Both the position numbers and the translations under genes were made by a program. 64,000 nt of DNA from positions 27,251 to 91,250 of the forward strand of contig MAAS01000010.1 in NCBI GenBank assembly GCA_002162755.1. Reading direction: 5' to 3'. Within the stretch, counting starts at the first letter, position 1; each line of letters opens with the position of its first letter. Under the pieces are notes generated by a model. That model was given only the letters and a program-made list of their open reading frames with translations, was not told the DNA's origin and searched no databases. Source of the DNA: Gammaproteobacteria bacterium 50_400_T64. Lineage in GTDB: Bacteria > Pseudomonadota > Gammaproteobacteria > Pseudomonadales > Porticoccaceae. This document shows positions 35,771 to 44,521 of the stretch, one piece after another.

Positions 35771-36538
35771 TTATTCGACCAACCCTTTCAACAATACACC
35801 TGCACCATAGGCCAGCACAGCGGCGACACCACCAATACCCACTGTTTCGAAGGCACCAATCAATCGTGATTGATTAACAAAGCGAGCCTTCACCGCCCCT
35901 ACCCATAAAAAAGCAGCCGCCGTTAGAGCTGAGCTCCAGAAAAAAGCATCCGCCACCGAACCAGGCTTTATCCAGTTGAAGAGATAAGGCAATAGTGGAA
36001 TGAGTCCGATTAAAGAAAAGGCTACAAAAGTGGCAAAGCCCGCTTTACCCGGATGATGGTCTTGCAGTGTCATACCGTGCTCTTCCTGCAGCATGGTATC
36101 AATCCAGCGCTCGTGGTCAGCCGTAATCACCTCGACAACCTGGTCGAGCAATTCACCCTCAAAACCCTTCATGGCATAAATTTGCCGTACTTCTTCCCGT
36201 TCACCCTCCGGCCATTTATGAATTTCATCCTGCTCGTGCTTGCGGGTTTCTGCACGAAACTGGTTTTCTGCACGAGTACCTAAATAATTACTGATGGCCA
36301 TACTAAAACCGTCAGCTAGCAGGTTGGCAAAGCCCAAAATAATAATCACCCCAGCTGACATTCCTGCACCGGCAACACCCGCGACAACGGCAAAGGTAGT
36401 CACCGCACCATCGACAGCGCCGTAGACAAAATCTTTGAGGTAGACGGAACTAGGGCCGCTCTGTAAACGATTAGCAATTTGCTCGGGTGTATGGATGGCC
36501 TGATAAGTCGCTTTATCTTCGTACTTAATCTGATTCAT
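35771..36538 (-). CDS. VIT1/CCC1-family Fe2+/Mn2+ transporter
   Basis: A 255-residue inner-membrane protein of the vacuolar iron transporter family. The signature DFVYGAVDGAVTTFAVVAG (about residues 36-54) forms the first helix, with GFANLLADGFSMAISNYLG in the second; the middle is a charged cytoplasmic region (RAETRKHEQDEIHKW ... MLQEEHGM) that binds metal in family members, followed by three helices. It would export or sequester ferrous iron or manganese. It lies convergent with arsJ, near the heme and ars genes; no obvious metal-responsive site was found in the 192 bases upstream. Confidence 0.85.
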   Translation of the reverse strand: MNQIKYEDKATYQAIHTPEQIANRLQSGPSSVYLKDFVYGAVDGAVTTFAVVAGVAGAGMSAGVIIILGFANLLADGFSMAISNYLGTRAENQFRAETRKHEQDEIHKWPEGEREEVRQIYAMKGFEGELLDQVVEVITADHERWIDTMLQEEHGMTLQDHHPGKAGFATFVAFSLIGLIPLLPYLFNWIKPGSVADAFFWSSALTAAAFLWVGAVKARFVNQSRLIGAFETVGIGGVAAVLAYGAGVLLKGLVE

Positions 36539-36731
36539 ATTAAAAAAAGAATCTCCAGCTGTTTCATTGAACGAAGGGTTTACATCAAGGGGAGGATGGC
36601 TTTATTTCAAGCCAAATACGGCAAACAATCAGTTCGCTATCAGCGGCCCCACTCCAGCAGAATATTATAAACATTCCGAAATCAAACTATAGCCCGTATC
36701 ATGCTAAAAAGTACTGTATTTAGAGGCCACA

Positions 36732-37400
36732 ATGCAGAATAACAATTTCATTATTGCCATTTGCGGATCACCGGGTAGTGGTAAAAGTACCCTTGCCGAA
36801 CTCCTTGCTAGAGCATTCACTGATGGCAATGAATTTATACCCGGCACTAACCCTGTCGTACGCATTGATATCGACCAATACCAAAGCTTTACCGACCAGG
36901 CGATTGAAGACATTGAACAATGGATGGAGGGTGAGGCCGATTACAACACGTTTACAATCCCTCAACTCGACAATGATCTTGCCGATTTAAAACGAGGAAA
37001 AACCCTACAGATTTCAGGGCAAAAGAAGCCCAGTACAGCAGCAGGCCCGATTATTTTTGAAACCCACTTCGGCCGTGAACACCGCGCCACTGGCCAGCAC
37101 ATCGACTTTATGATTTGGCTCGAAACACCCCTTGATATAGCACTTGCACGCAATATCCAGGCTTTTTGTCAGGATTTTTTAGCAGGAGAAGAAGGGCACC
37201 ACCGACAGCAAATACAATGGATGATGGAATATCTGACAAACTATCAACAAAGCGTTCGCGCCACCCTGGCACAACAAGCCCAGCGCCTCTCTTCGGCTGC
37301 CGATGTCATTCTTGACGGCCAACAGAATGTAGATGCCCTTACCAAACAAGCTCTTGCCGCTTTTGCCAAATACCAGGCCAGTATGGCGGAACAATCATAA
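36732..37400 (+). CDS. P-loop NTPase, uridine-kinase-like
   Basis: A 222-residue cytoplasmic protein with Walker A GSPGSGKST at about residues 12-20 and the DIDQYQSF segment (about 46-53) seen in kinases of the uridine-kinase/phosphoribulokinase fold. The later FETHFGREHR and MIWLETPLDIALARNI fit the same fold. It is preceded by GAGG and its stop overlaps the start of the following methyltransferase by one base (TAATG). The substrate is not known. Confidence 0.65.
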   Translation: MQNNNFIIAICGSPGSGKSTLAELLARAFTDGNEFIPGTNPVVRIDIDQYQSFTDQAIEDIEQWMEGEADYNTFTIPQLDNDLADLKRGKTLQISGQKKPSTAAGPIIFETHFGREHRATGQHIDFMIWLETPLDIALARNIQAFCQDFLAGEEGHHRQQIQWMMEYLTNYQQSVRATLAQQAQRLSSAADVILDGQQNVDALTKQALAAFAKYQASMAEQS

Positions 37401-38422
37401 TGAAAGACTACCGAGACTATCTGCGCATAGATCAATATCTACAGGATTTCATGCAAACTCAGTTACTGAAAGGTGCCTTCGACAAGGGCTTAATCGACAC
37501 ACTCGCCAAAGCCCCCAGCAACTTATCAAACTTACAAAAAGCCACTGCAACTGATGGCCCAGGGCTACAATTTCTATTAAGCGCCCTCATTCAAAGTAAT
37601 GTCGTCAAAGAATCAGCAGAGTACTTTGAACTTACTGACGCTTTCATAGAAGCACTGTATTACCGCGATTTATTGGAAGCCAAAATCTTCTTTGCCAACC
37701 TTCTCGCCCCTGACCTACTTGAGCACATCGACACCTTTTTGAGCGACGAAGGGGAATTCATGCAGTGCTCACATTTATTCGAGCTATTTGATTATCACCG
37801 CGCACTGCACAGCACACCGGAAAACGTTCGCTTTACCGCACGCTGGATGAAATTGACCAGCACCCTGACCCGCTATGAAGCCGGTGCCTGTCTGGCTCAT
37901 CACGACTTCTCCGCTTATCAAAATATTATGGATATTGGCGGTAATAGCGGTGAATTTGTTTTACAGATCACTGCTCAATACCCGCAACTACAAGCCACCG
38001 TCATCGACCTGCCCGTGGTTTGTGAAGTAGGAACCCAGCACGTCAGCAGTCATCCCCAGGCTTCGCGCATTCATTTTATTCCCGGTGATGCGCTAGTAGA
38101 TCGACTGCCCGAAAACCAATGTCTGGTGACCTTTAAATCCATACTCCACGATTGGCCCGTGGAGGCTTGTCAGCGCTTCATCGAGCAGGCCCACGACAGC
38201 CTGAAAAGCAATGGTGAATTACTTATTTTTGAGCGCGCCCCCATCCCGCCTTTTACAACCAGTCCCGCTTACGGCAGTATCTCAACCCTGTTGTTTTTCC
38301 GCTCTTATCGCCCCGCTGATATTTACCGAAACCTGCTAATGTCTGCCGGTTTCAGCAATATTGAGATACAGACAATTGATCTGGAAACCCCCTTCTATTT
38401 AATTACAGCCAGGAAGGTTTAA
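37400..38422 (+). CDS. Class II O-methyltransferase family protein
   Basis: A 340-residue SAM-dependent methyltransferase of the plant-COMT/ASMT-like (Methyltransf_2) type: an N-terminal winged-helix dimerisation region (about residues 1-95) and a catalytic domain with IMDIGGNSGEFVLQI (SAM-binding), VIDLPVV and FKSILHDWPVEACQRF, in which the family's catalytic His is the one in LHDWP. The substrate, probably a small hydroxylated molecule, is unknown. It is not ArsM: the ArsM Cys arrangement is absent. It forms an operon with the kinase gene. Confidence 0.75.
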   Translation: MKDYRDYLRIDQYLQDFMQTQLLKGAFDKGLIDTLAKAPSNLSNLQKATATDGPGLQFLLSALIQSNVVKESAEYFELTDAFIEALYYRDLLEAKIFFANLLAPDLLEHIDTFLSDEGEFMQCSHLFELFDYHRALHSTPENVRFTARWMKLTSTLTRYEAGACLAHHDFSAYQNIMDIGGNSGEFVLQITAQYPQLQATVIDLPVVCEVGTQHVSSHPQASRIHFIPGDALVDRLPENQCLVTFKSILHDWPVEACQRFIEQAHDSLKSNGELLIFERAPIPPFTTSPAYGSISTLLFFRSYRPADIYRNLLMSAGFSNIEIQTIDLETPFYLITARKV

Positions 38423-38478
38423 TCTTCTGTAAAAGCATCACTTTCCAGGATTTCCAGGCAAACAGGAGATCCAACGAA

Positions 38479-38820
38479 TTATTTAAAGCGTTCCTGCCAA
38501 CGACCGCCATGCTCAATGTCACAGGCTTCTTCGCTATCAAAACGGACTTGCCGGGCGATATCTTTTATCGGGATATTCACTGCACTTAATTTTTCGCGAA
38601 TTACACTGCGCAAGAAATCATCCTGCTTCGCCAGTAATACCTGGTTTAAATCATTCTTAGTCGCAAAGACACAAACCACTGTCAGCGAGTCAGGAAAGCG
38701 ACTGTAATTAACCAGGTGCGTTAGCCATTGGAAGCCAGGCACTTGACTGATGGCGATATCACACACCGCAGTCAGCGCTTCTACAATTAGCTTTTCATTT
38801 TTCTTATCGGTTTTTTTCAT
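38479..38820 (-). CDS. Conserved small protein, unknown function
   Basis: A 113-residue protein; the segment PGFQWLTHLVNYSRFPDSLTVVCVFAT (only part shown by family in other gammaproteobacteria as I recall) suggests a compact mixed alpha-beta fold. No signal peptide or membrane helix. Homologues are sometimes named 'Fis family regulator', but no DNA-binding motif is visible here, so that name is not supported. It is 19 bases from the YtoQ gene and on the same strand, 58 bases past the convergent methyltransferase. Confidence 0.55.
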   Translation of the reverse strand: MKKTDKKNEKLIVEALTAVCDIAISQVPGFQWLTHLVNYSRFPDSLTVVCVFATKNDLNQVLLAKQDDFLRSVIREKLSAVNIPIKDIARQVRFDSEEACDIEHGGRWQERFK

Positions 38821-38839
38821 TGAATTGAGGTGCTGATAT

Positions 38840-39283
38840 TCACGCCTGACTAATCACGTATTTGAGTATTTCGACCACTTGCTCGGGTGTCGATGCCCAC
38901 GCCATCGCTGCAGCATCAACCTCTTTAAGAGGGTGAATCACATCTTCGTTGTGCAGAGTAATGTAGGGCGTACCCAGTGCTGCGCAGTAACCCGCATCAA
39001 ATGCTGCATTCCATTGTTTATACTTATCACCGAAACGTACGACAGCCAAATCACAATTTTCAATCAGGTTTTTTGTACGTATGGCATTCACTTTTGCTGA
39101 CTTGTGATCACGCCAGAAACCGCTCTCTTCGCCACCCAGTACATCGCCCGCACTGTCACTGGCTTCATGATTGGTAACAGCGGAGGTGAAGACAACCGAT
39201 AAATTGTGCGCCTCACAGCCTTGTTTTAATTGTTGTCGCCAGTCGGTGTGTATTTCACCCGATAGATAGATATTCCAGATCAT
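38840..39283 (-). CDS. YtoQ family protein
   Basis: A 147-residue protein beginning MIWNIYLSGEIHTDWR and containing VVRFGDKYKQWNAAFDAGYCAALGTPYI, which matches the YtoQ family, related in fold to nucleoside 2-deoxyribosyltransferases. No catalytic role has been settled for the family. It is on the minus strand, followed by the small conserved gene and preceded by the ccm genes, without an obvious functional link to either. Confidence 0.8.
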   Translation of the reverse strand: MIWNIYLSGEIHTDWRQQLKQGCEAHNLSVVFTSAVTNHEASDSAGDVLGGEESGFWRDHKSAKVNAIRTKNLIENCDLAVVRFGDKYKQWNAAFDAGYCAALGTPYITLHNEDVIHPLKEVDAAAMAWASTPEQVVEILKYVISQA

Positions 39284-39316
39284 TTAATCACTCACTTTTA
39301 ACCAGTAACGCCTGTG

Positions 39317-40582
39317 TTATGGCAAGCGTTTATTAATTTCAAGATGTAGCGCCTGCTTTATTTCTTCCGTCGTTAATGGCCCCAAGCGCCCTTCTAAATC
39401 ACCACTGCTCGATTGTCGATTACCCGACATAGCGATGCGCGCCACAGCTTCAATCTGAGGAATACTACTAGGCAGTCGCTCGGGCGATAGCGCCATGGTG
39501 TCGTCAAACTTAATGGTTAAGGGCAAGTCGGCCACTTTTACACGCTGGGCAACCAGTGGCATGGGCATGCCCTGCCACTCGCGCAAATAGATGAATACGG
39601 TGGCATCTGCGGGGGCAACGATTGGCACGGGCAATGAGATATTGAGACTCATCGACCAGTCACTAACATCTTCACCCAATAAGGCTTTGGCACGGCTAAT
39701 ACCCGAACGTAAGGCTGTGGCGCTACTCGACATGGGCGGTGTATTTTGCAACGCGCCCTGCCAATAAGTAGCTGCCGCACGGTAGTCTTGCTGCGCGAAA
39801 GCGGCTATACCCAATAAACCGAGGGCGCTAGCATTCGTAGGGTCAGCGGCTAGTGCTTGACTAGCGTGAGCTTGCATCTCGGCCGTGGGCATATTGTCCG
39901 CCAGGGAAAATAATACCTGGGCCAATTCTCCATGAATATTGGCGTCATTTGGGGCGACGATTAAAGCGCTTTTATAGGCCGCAGCAGCCGCGTTCAAGTT
40001 TTTACGCTCCTGCTCTAGTCGCGCTAGCAGTACCCAGTAATAAATATTGTCGGGGCTGGCTTGCGTGCCCTTCTTTAGCGCCGCGTGTAATTGATTGGCG
40101 ACGGCACCTTTATTAGTTTGCCCCGCCGCTTGCTGGCTCTGGCTTTGTTTAATCAGCCGAGCAATGTCCATATCATTAGCGGCACCCAGATAATTGTAGA
40201 GAAACAGCGAGAAGCTCAGCACGACAAAAGCCGTCACAATCAACAACCAGCTACCGCCCTGCCCATCGGCTATTGAAGCAGGGGCTGTGCTGTTCTCCCC
40301 GCTCCCTTTTACATCTTGTAGCAAACGTCTTTGTGCATCGGCGAGTAATTCGGCATATTCACTATCACCCAGGGTGCCGGCATCCCGCTGGCTATCGAGC
40401 ACCGCTTGTTGTTCGCGAAAAAGGCCGATATTTAATTGTTGCTGTTGATCGTCCTGCTGTTGATTAACAGCGCCAGACAGCAGTATTTCATTGCGACGTC
40501 GTTTAACGGCGGGCAAAAAACCATAGAGTAAAAAACTCAGCGCCATTACCAAAAAGGCACTTATTACCAACCAGAAAGTCAC
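39317..40582 (-). CDS. ccmI: CcmI, cytochrome c maturation apocytochrome chaperone
   Basis: Membrane protein that presents apocytochrome c for heme attachment. Two N-terminal membrane helices (about residues 3-22 and 108-128) frame a cytoplasmic loop with a leucine-zipper-like stretch, and the periplasmic C-terminus carries TPR repeats (YYWVLLARLEQERKNLNAAAAAYK) followed by an Ig-like domain. It is separate from CcmH, as in Pseudomonas. GTG start at 40582, overlapping the ccmH stop (GTGA), with GAGG upstream. It is the last gene of the ccm operon. Confidence 0.88.
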   Translation of the reverse strand: MTFWLVISAFLVMALSFLLYGFLPAVKRRRNEILLSGAVNQQQDDQQQQLNIGLFREQQAVLDSQRDAGTLGDSEYAELLADAQRRLLQDVKGSGENSTAPASIADGQGGSWLLIVTAFVVLSFSLFLYNYLGAANDMDIARLIKQSQSQQAAGQTNKGAVANQLHAALKKGTQASPDNIYYWVLLARLEQERKNLNAAAAAYKSALIVAPNDANIHGELAQVLFSLADNMPTAEMQAHASQALAADPTNASALGLLGIAAFAQQDYRAAATYWQGALQNTPPMSSSATALRSGISRAKALLGEDVSDWSMSLNISLPVPIVAPADATVFIYLREWQGMPMPLVAQRVKVADLPLTIKFDDTMALSPERLPSSIPQIEAVARIAMSGNRQSSSGDLEGRLGPLTTEEIKQALHLEINKRLP

Positions 40583-41148
40583 TTTGATTCAGCCTCATTG
40601 GGGTTCACTGTTTTATCATTCTGCTTTTCCGCCGTGCCTAACAAAGCCTGTAAGGCCGCTTGCTCTGTGCTACTTAAGGCTGTTTTCGAAGTATTCACAG
40701 CACGCTTTTGCCGCCGCACAATAAAGACAATAACCAATAAACCCAGCAGTAATAACACGGCGGGAGCCAACCACAGTAAATACGTACTGTTCTTCACTTT
40801 GGGCCGGTAGAGGACAAACTCACCGTAGCGTGCAACGAGATAATCACTGATCTGCGCATCACTGGCGCCCTCTTCAAGCAAGCGGCGAATCTCAGTGCGC
40901 AGGTCGATGGAAATGGGGGAATTTGATTCCGCCAGATTTTGATTCTGACATTTCGGGCAGCGGTACTCAGCCACCAAGTACTGATAGCGCTCGCTCAAGG
41001 CGGGGCTTGAAAGTCTATCGACTTCAATAACGCCCCACACTGGCAGGCACAAAACACTCAGTAATAAGAGTAATGTTGCCTTTTTTAAAGTGACGAATCG
41101 ACCCCGAAGAAAATAGACCGAAGCGTTTCTTTGTGGCTCAACAATCAT
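40579..41148 (-). CDS. ccmH: CcmH, cytochrome c maturation thiol-disulfide reductase
   Basis: Periplasmic, membrane-bound CcmH that keeps the CXXCH motif of apocytochromes reduced. The signature RCPKCQNQNL supplies Cys64 and Cys67 and lies after a hydrophobic signal-anchor (about residues 24-38); a C-terminal membrane helix occurs at about 126-148. The assigned ATG at 41148 overlaps the ccmG stop (ATGA); a start further in would give a shorter leader. Confidence 0.9.
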   Translation of the reverse strand: MIVEPQRNASVYFLRGRFVTLKKATLLLLLSVLCLPVWGVIEVDRLSSPALSERYQYLVAEYRCPKCQNQNLAESNSPISIDLRTEIRRLLEEGASDAQISDYLVARYGEFVLYRPKVKNSTYLLWLAPAVLLLLGLLVIVFIVRRQKRAVNTSKTALSSTEQAALQALLGTAEKQNDKTVNPNEAESK

Positions 41149-41732
41149 TTTTCAGCCTCGGGTAAGGCATTGCGTAACTGTTGATACTTTGGCTGTAATG
41201 TCGTACGCCAAACTCTGTCGTCAACGACACCAACGTGCTTGTAATGAATCACCCCGAGATGATCAATTAAATAGGTTTCGGGCGCACCAAAAACGCCTAA
41301 ATCTAAACCTAGCCCCCCCGTGGGATCTGAAATTGTTTGCTCATAGGGGTCGCCGTATTTTTCCAACCACTGTTGCGCAGCCTCAACCTCATCTTTGTAA
41401 TTAAGGCTAATAATTCGCACGCCAGTCTCGGCAATATCGAGTAAATAGGGATGCTCTACCCGGCAGGAAACACACCAGGTGGCCCACACATTTAAGAGGG
41501 ATACCTGGCCGAGAAACAGTGTTTCATCAAGTATTTCAGGCTGACCGGTTACCACCAGGCTAGTGTCCTCAGTATCTTTTAATTGCCCTAACTCTGGTAA
41601 TTGAAAGGTGGGCACCGGGCGACTAATTAAAGCCGATGGCATGGCATTGGGGTCGCGCCCTAGCCCCCAATACAACATGGCGGCGAGCACTACAAAAATA
41701 ATTAACGGTATAAAAAGTTTAACTCTGTCCAC
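41145..41732 (-). CDS. ccmG: CcmG/DsbE, thiol:disulfide interchange protein
   Basis: Membrane-anchored periplasmic thioredoxin-like protein that passes electrons to CcmH. N-terminal anchor (about residues 7-24), then a thioredoxin fold with active site WCVSC (Cys87, Cys90); VS within the motif is usual in pseudomonad-type CcmG rather than E. coli's WCPTC. GAPETYLIDHLG is the cis-Pro-type loop region. GTG start at 41732, five bases after the ccmF stop. 195 residues. Confidence 0.92.
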   Translation of the reverse strand: MDRVKLFIPLIIFVVLAAMLYWGLGRDPNAMPSALISRPVPTFQLPELGQLKDTEDTSLVVTGQPEILDETLFLGQVSLLNVWATWCVSCRVEHPYLLDIAETGVRIISLNYKDEVEAAQQWLEKYGDPYEQTISDPTGGLGLDLGVFGAPETYLIDHLGVIHYKHVGVVDDRVWRTTLQPKYQQLRNALPEAEK

Positions 41733-41736
41733 AGGC

Positions 41737-43776
41737 TTAACTGTCCTTACTGGCGCGTACTAAAGCGGGTGTTGATTCCTTCGGCTCTGAATTAACAGGT
41801 GCCGAATTAACAGATGCTGAGCTATTGACCTTCACTTTACGGTAACGCTTGTCGAAAACCGCAATAACACCACCCAGTGCGATCATCATTGCACCCAACC
41901 AGATCCAGCGAATATAGGGTTTGACGTACACCCGTACCGACCAGGCACCATCACCCAAAGGTTCGCCCAAGGCCACATACAGATCGCGGAACAGCCCACC
42001 GTCGATATCAGCTTCGGTCATCATATTTCCGGTCGCCAGGTAGCGCCTTTTCTCTGGCCGCAAGGTGGTAAAAGGCTCAGCGTCGGCGTCATCAGCAGTT
42101 GTAAAAACCGCGAAGCTGCCCTGTTGGGCGATGTAATTGGGGCCACGAACTTGCTCAACGCTCTGAAACAGAAAGTCATAACCGGCAACCTGAATTCGCT
42201 CACCGGTAACCAGACGCACGTCCCGCTGGTCACTGTAATTACTGGTTAAAGTGATACCGATGGCGAGCACGGCAATACCGAGATGGGCAACAATCATGCC
42301 CCAATAACCCGGTTTCAAACGACTGAGTCCCGCTAGACGACCACCCGAATATGACGATTTTTGCCAGATATCTTGCAAGGTAAAAAGGCTCAACCATAAA
42401 GCGGCGGTTAACCCCAGTAACGAGGCCACTTTTAAATCCCAGCCTGCTAATACAAGCCACAGCACAGCCAGCACGGGGCTAATAACGACCGGCGCTTTTA
42501 ACAGGCTAAGCAAGCTACCCGTGCTTTGGCGCTTCCATTGTAGGTTGGCACCAATCCCCATCGACAGGATGAGCAATAGCCCAAGGGGAACAAAGAAGAA
42601 ATTGAAATACGGCGGGCCTACGGAAATTTTCCCCCAACCCAATACATCGGCCACCAGGGGATACAGTGTGCCCAACAGCACCATCGCCAGCGTGACCACG
42701 AGTAGTACGTTATTGAGTAATATGCCGGCCTCGCGAGACAACCAGCCAAAGCTCGCTTTCGCACCAATAGTTGAGCTGCGCAGCGCAAAGAGCAACAGCG
42801 AACCACCAATCACCACCCCAAGAAAAGCCAGAATAAACACGCCTCGCGTGGGGTCGCTGGCAAAAGCGTGAACCGAGGTCAGCACCCCAGAGCGCACCAG
42901 AAAGGTGCCCAATAAGCTCAGGGAAAAGGCGAGTATGGCCAGCAGTAAAGTCCAGCTGCGAAACAGCCCGCGTTTTTCAGAAACCGCCAAACTATGGATT
43001 AAGGCCGTGCCGGCTAGCCAGGGCATTAGGGATGCATTTTCAACCGGGTCCCAAAACCACCAGCCACCCCAGCCAAGTTCGTAATAGGCCCACCAACTGC
43101 CGAGGAAAATACCGACCGTCAAAAACGACCAGGCCGCGTTAGTCCAGGGGCGAGTCCAGCGCGCCCAGGCGGAGTCCATGCGGCCGGCTAATAATGCGGC
43201 GACGGCAAAGGCGAAAGCCACCGAAAAACCGACATATCCCATGTACAGCATGGGCGGATGAATAATCAGGCCAATGTCCTGTAGTAGCGGATTGAGGTCT
43301 TTACCGTCTACGGGAGGGAACGGCAGCAGACGTTCGAAGGGATTGGAGGTGAGCAACATAAACAAATAAAAGCCCACGGCAATCATGCCCATCACCGACA
43401 GCACTCGCGCCACCATATCGGCTGGCAGGGTACGACTAAAAATAGCGACAGCTAGCGTCCAGCCTGCCAGTATCAACACCCAAAGTAGTAGTGATCCCTC
43501 GTGGGCTCCCCACACAGCGCTAACCTTGTAGTAATAGGGTAAAAGCGAATTCGAGTTGTTGGCGACATAGGCAACGGAAAAATCATCCTGTAAAAAAAGT
43601 GTCACCAGACAGGCGAAGCTGATAGCGACAAAGACAAATTGGCCACAACTCAGTGGTCGAGCTGTACCTATCCATAAGGCTTTGTTCGCGAGTGTTCCCG
43701 CCAATGGAATGAGTGCCTGGGCGAAGGCCAGACAAAAGGCCAGGATGAGGGCGAAGTGGCCCAGCTCGGCGACCAT
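41737..43776 (-). CDS. ccmF: CcmF, cytochrome c heme lyase subunit
   Basis: Large inner-membrane protein (679 residues) with about 15 membrane helices that joins heme to apocytochrome c. The WWD heme-handling motif is WGGWWFWDPVENASLMPWL (about residues 230-248). His residues flanking this region are typical heme ligands in the family. Its ATG overlaps the ccmE stop by one base. Confidence 0.95.
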   Translation of the reverse strand: MVAELGHFALILAFCLAFAQALIPLAGTLANKALWIGTARPLSCGQFVFVAISFACLVTLFLQDDFSVAYVANNSNSLLPYYYKVSAVWGAHEGSLLLWVLILAGWTLAVAIFSRTLPADMVARVLSVMGMIAVGFYLFMLLTSNPFERLLPFPPVDGKDLNPLLQDIGLIIHPPMLYMGYVGFSVAFAFAVAALLAGRMDSAWARWTRPWTNAAWSFLTVGIFLGSWWAYYELGWGGWWFWDPVENASLMPWLAGTALIHSLAVSEKRGLFRSWTLLLAILAFSLSLLGTFLVRSGVLTSVHAFASDPTRGVFILAFLGVVIGGSLLLFALRSSTIGAKASFGWLSREAGILLNNVLLVVTLAMVLLGTLYPLVADVLGWGKISVGPPYFNFFFVPLGLLLILSMGIGANLQWKRQSTGSLLSLLKAPVVISPVLAVLWLVLAGWDLKVASLLGLTAALWLSLFTLQDIWQKSSYSGGRLAGLSRLKPGYWGMIVAHLGIAVLAIGITLTSNYSDQRDVRLVTGERIQVAGYDFLFQSVEQVRGPNYIAQQGSFAVFTTADDADAEPFTTLRPEKRRYLATGNMMTEADIDGGLFRDLYVALGEPLGDGAWSVRVYVKPYIRWIWLGAMMIALGGVIAVFDKRYRKVKVNSSASVNSAPVNSEPKESTPALVRASKDS

Positions 43777-44279
43777 TAGTAGGCAGCCTTGGGGGTGTTT
43801 TCTGGATTGATGTCAGTTTGCTTAGTCGTAGCAGACGCCGCTTTCGCTTTTTTATCTTTCGCTTGCTGCATCGCATCGGCGACTTCGGGCGGCGTATATT
43901 CTTCATCGTGCTTGGCCAGGACTTGCTGGGCGACAAACACTCCGTCATCACCGAGTGCGCCGGTTGCAACAGCCGCTTCATCCTCGGCGAATAGGTCGGG
44001 CAAAATACCCGAATAATGGATGAGCAGTGTAGCCGTGCCATCGGTAACCAGAAAGGTACTATCCAGAGAATCCGACGCCCGCTGCAAACTATCGACCACC
44101 ACCATGCCGCCGACGCGGATCTGCGCGTTAGTGGGCGCCTCGCCCGCCGCAACCTGCGACGGGGTATAAAACAAATTTATATTTTCCCGCAGAGCGTAAC
44201 TCAGTAATCCGACGACAAGTGCCGCAATCACCACAATAAACACCACGATCAGTAAACGTTGTTTGCGTGCTGGCTTCAT
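43776..44279 (-). CDS. ccmE: CcmE, periplasmic heme chaperone
   Basis: Holds heme covalently on its way from CcmC to CcmF. N-terminal membrane anchor (about residues 8-29), OB-fold beta barrel, and the conserved VLAKHDEEYTPPEV with His124 as the covalent heme attachment residue. The C-terminal tail after this is short, Lys/Ala-rich. 167 residues; TAATG overlaps with both neighbours. Confidence 0.95.
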   Translation of the reverse strand: MKPARKQRLLIVVFIVVIAALVVGLLSYALRENINLFYTPSQVAAGEAPTNAQIRVGGMVVVDSLQRASDSLDSTFLVTDGTATLLIHYSGILPDLFAEDEAAVATGALGDDGVFVAQQVLAKHDEEYTPPEVADAMQQAKDKKAKAASATTKQTDINPENTPKAAY

Positions 44280-44467
44280 TAATTCTGCCCTCTCTGTCGC
44301 TGTGCCTGCAGACGTTGACGTAAATCGGCAAGCAGTGCTCGCTGGCGACGCAGGGGCGCAAGCGCCAACCCGGCCATTATTGTCAAACTAAGGCCATAAG
44401 CAGCCCAGACGTAGGGGCCGTGGCCACCCATTGCGATAAATGCGTCGAAATTTTCAAATTGGAACAT
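44279..44467 (-). CDS. ccmD: CcmD, small heme exporter subunit
   Basis: A 62-residue inner-membrane protein with a single helix (about residues 18-38) preceded by the typical MGGHGPYVWAAYG and followed by Arg/Gln-rich basic tail. CcmD holds holo-CcmE to the CcmABC complex. It lies between ccmC and ccmE, its normal location. Confidence 0.9.
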   Translation of the reverse strand: MFQFENFDAFIAMGGHGPYVWAAYGLSLTIMAGLALAPLRRQRALLADLRQRLQAQRQRGQN

Positions 44468-44521
44468 TGGTTATTTTCTCTGTATTTCTCGGGGTGTGAT
44501 TCGCGGGGCACTCATAAAAAC

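Noticed and set aside
37400..38422. ArsM arsenite methyltransferase, to complete the arsenosugar route
   Set aside because: The fold is the class II O-methyltransferase type with a winged-helix N-terminus and LHDWP; the conserved Cys residues of ArsM are not arranged as in that family.
38479..38820. Fis-family transcription regulator
   Set aside because: No helix-turn-helix of the Fis type is visible in the 113 residues; the name appears to be an annotation carry-over.
43583..44152. A 189-codon Arg-rich minus-strand frame across ccmE and ccmF
   Set aside because: It overlaps two conserved genes in another frame and has the composition of a frame-shifted translation.
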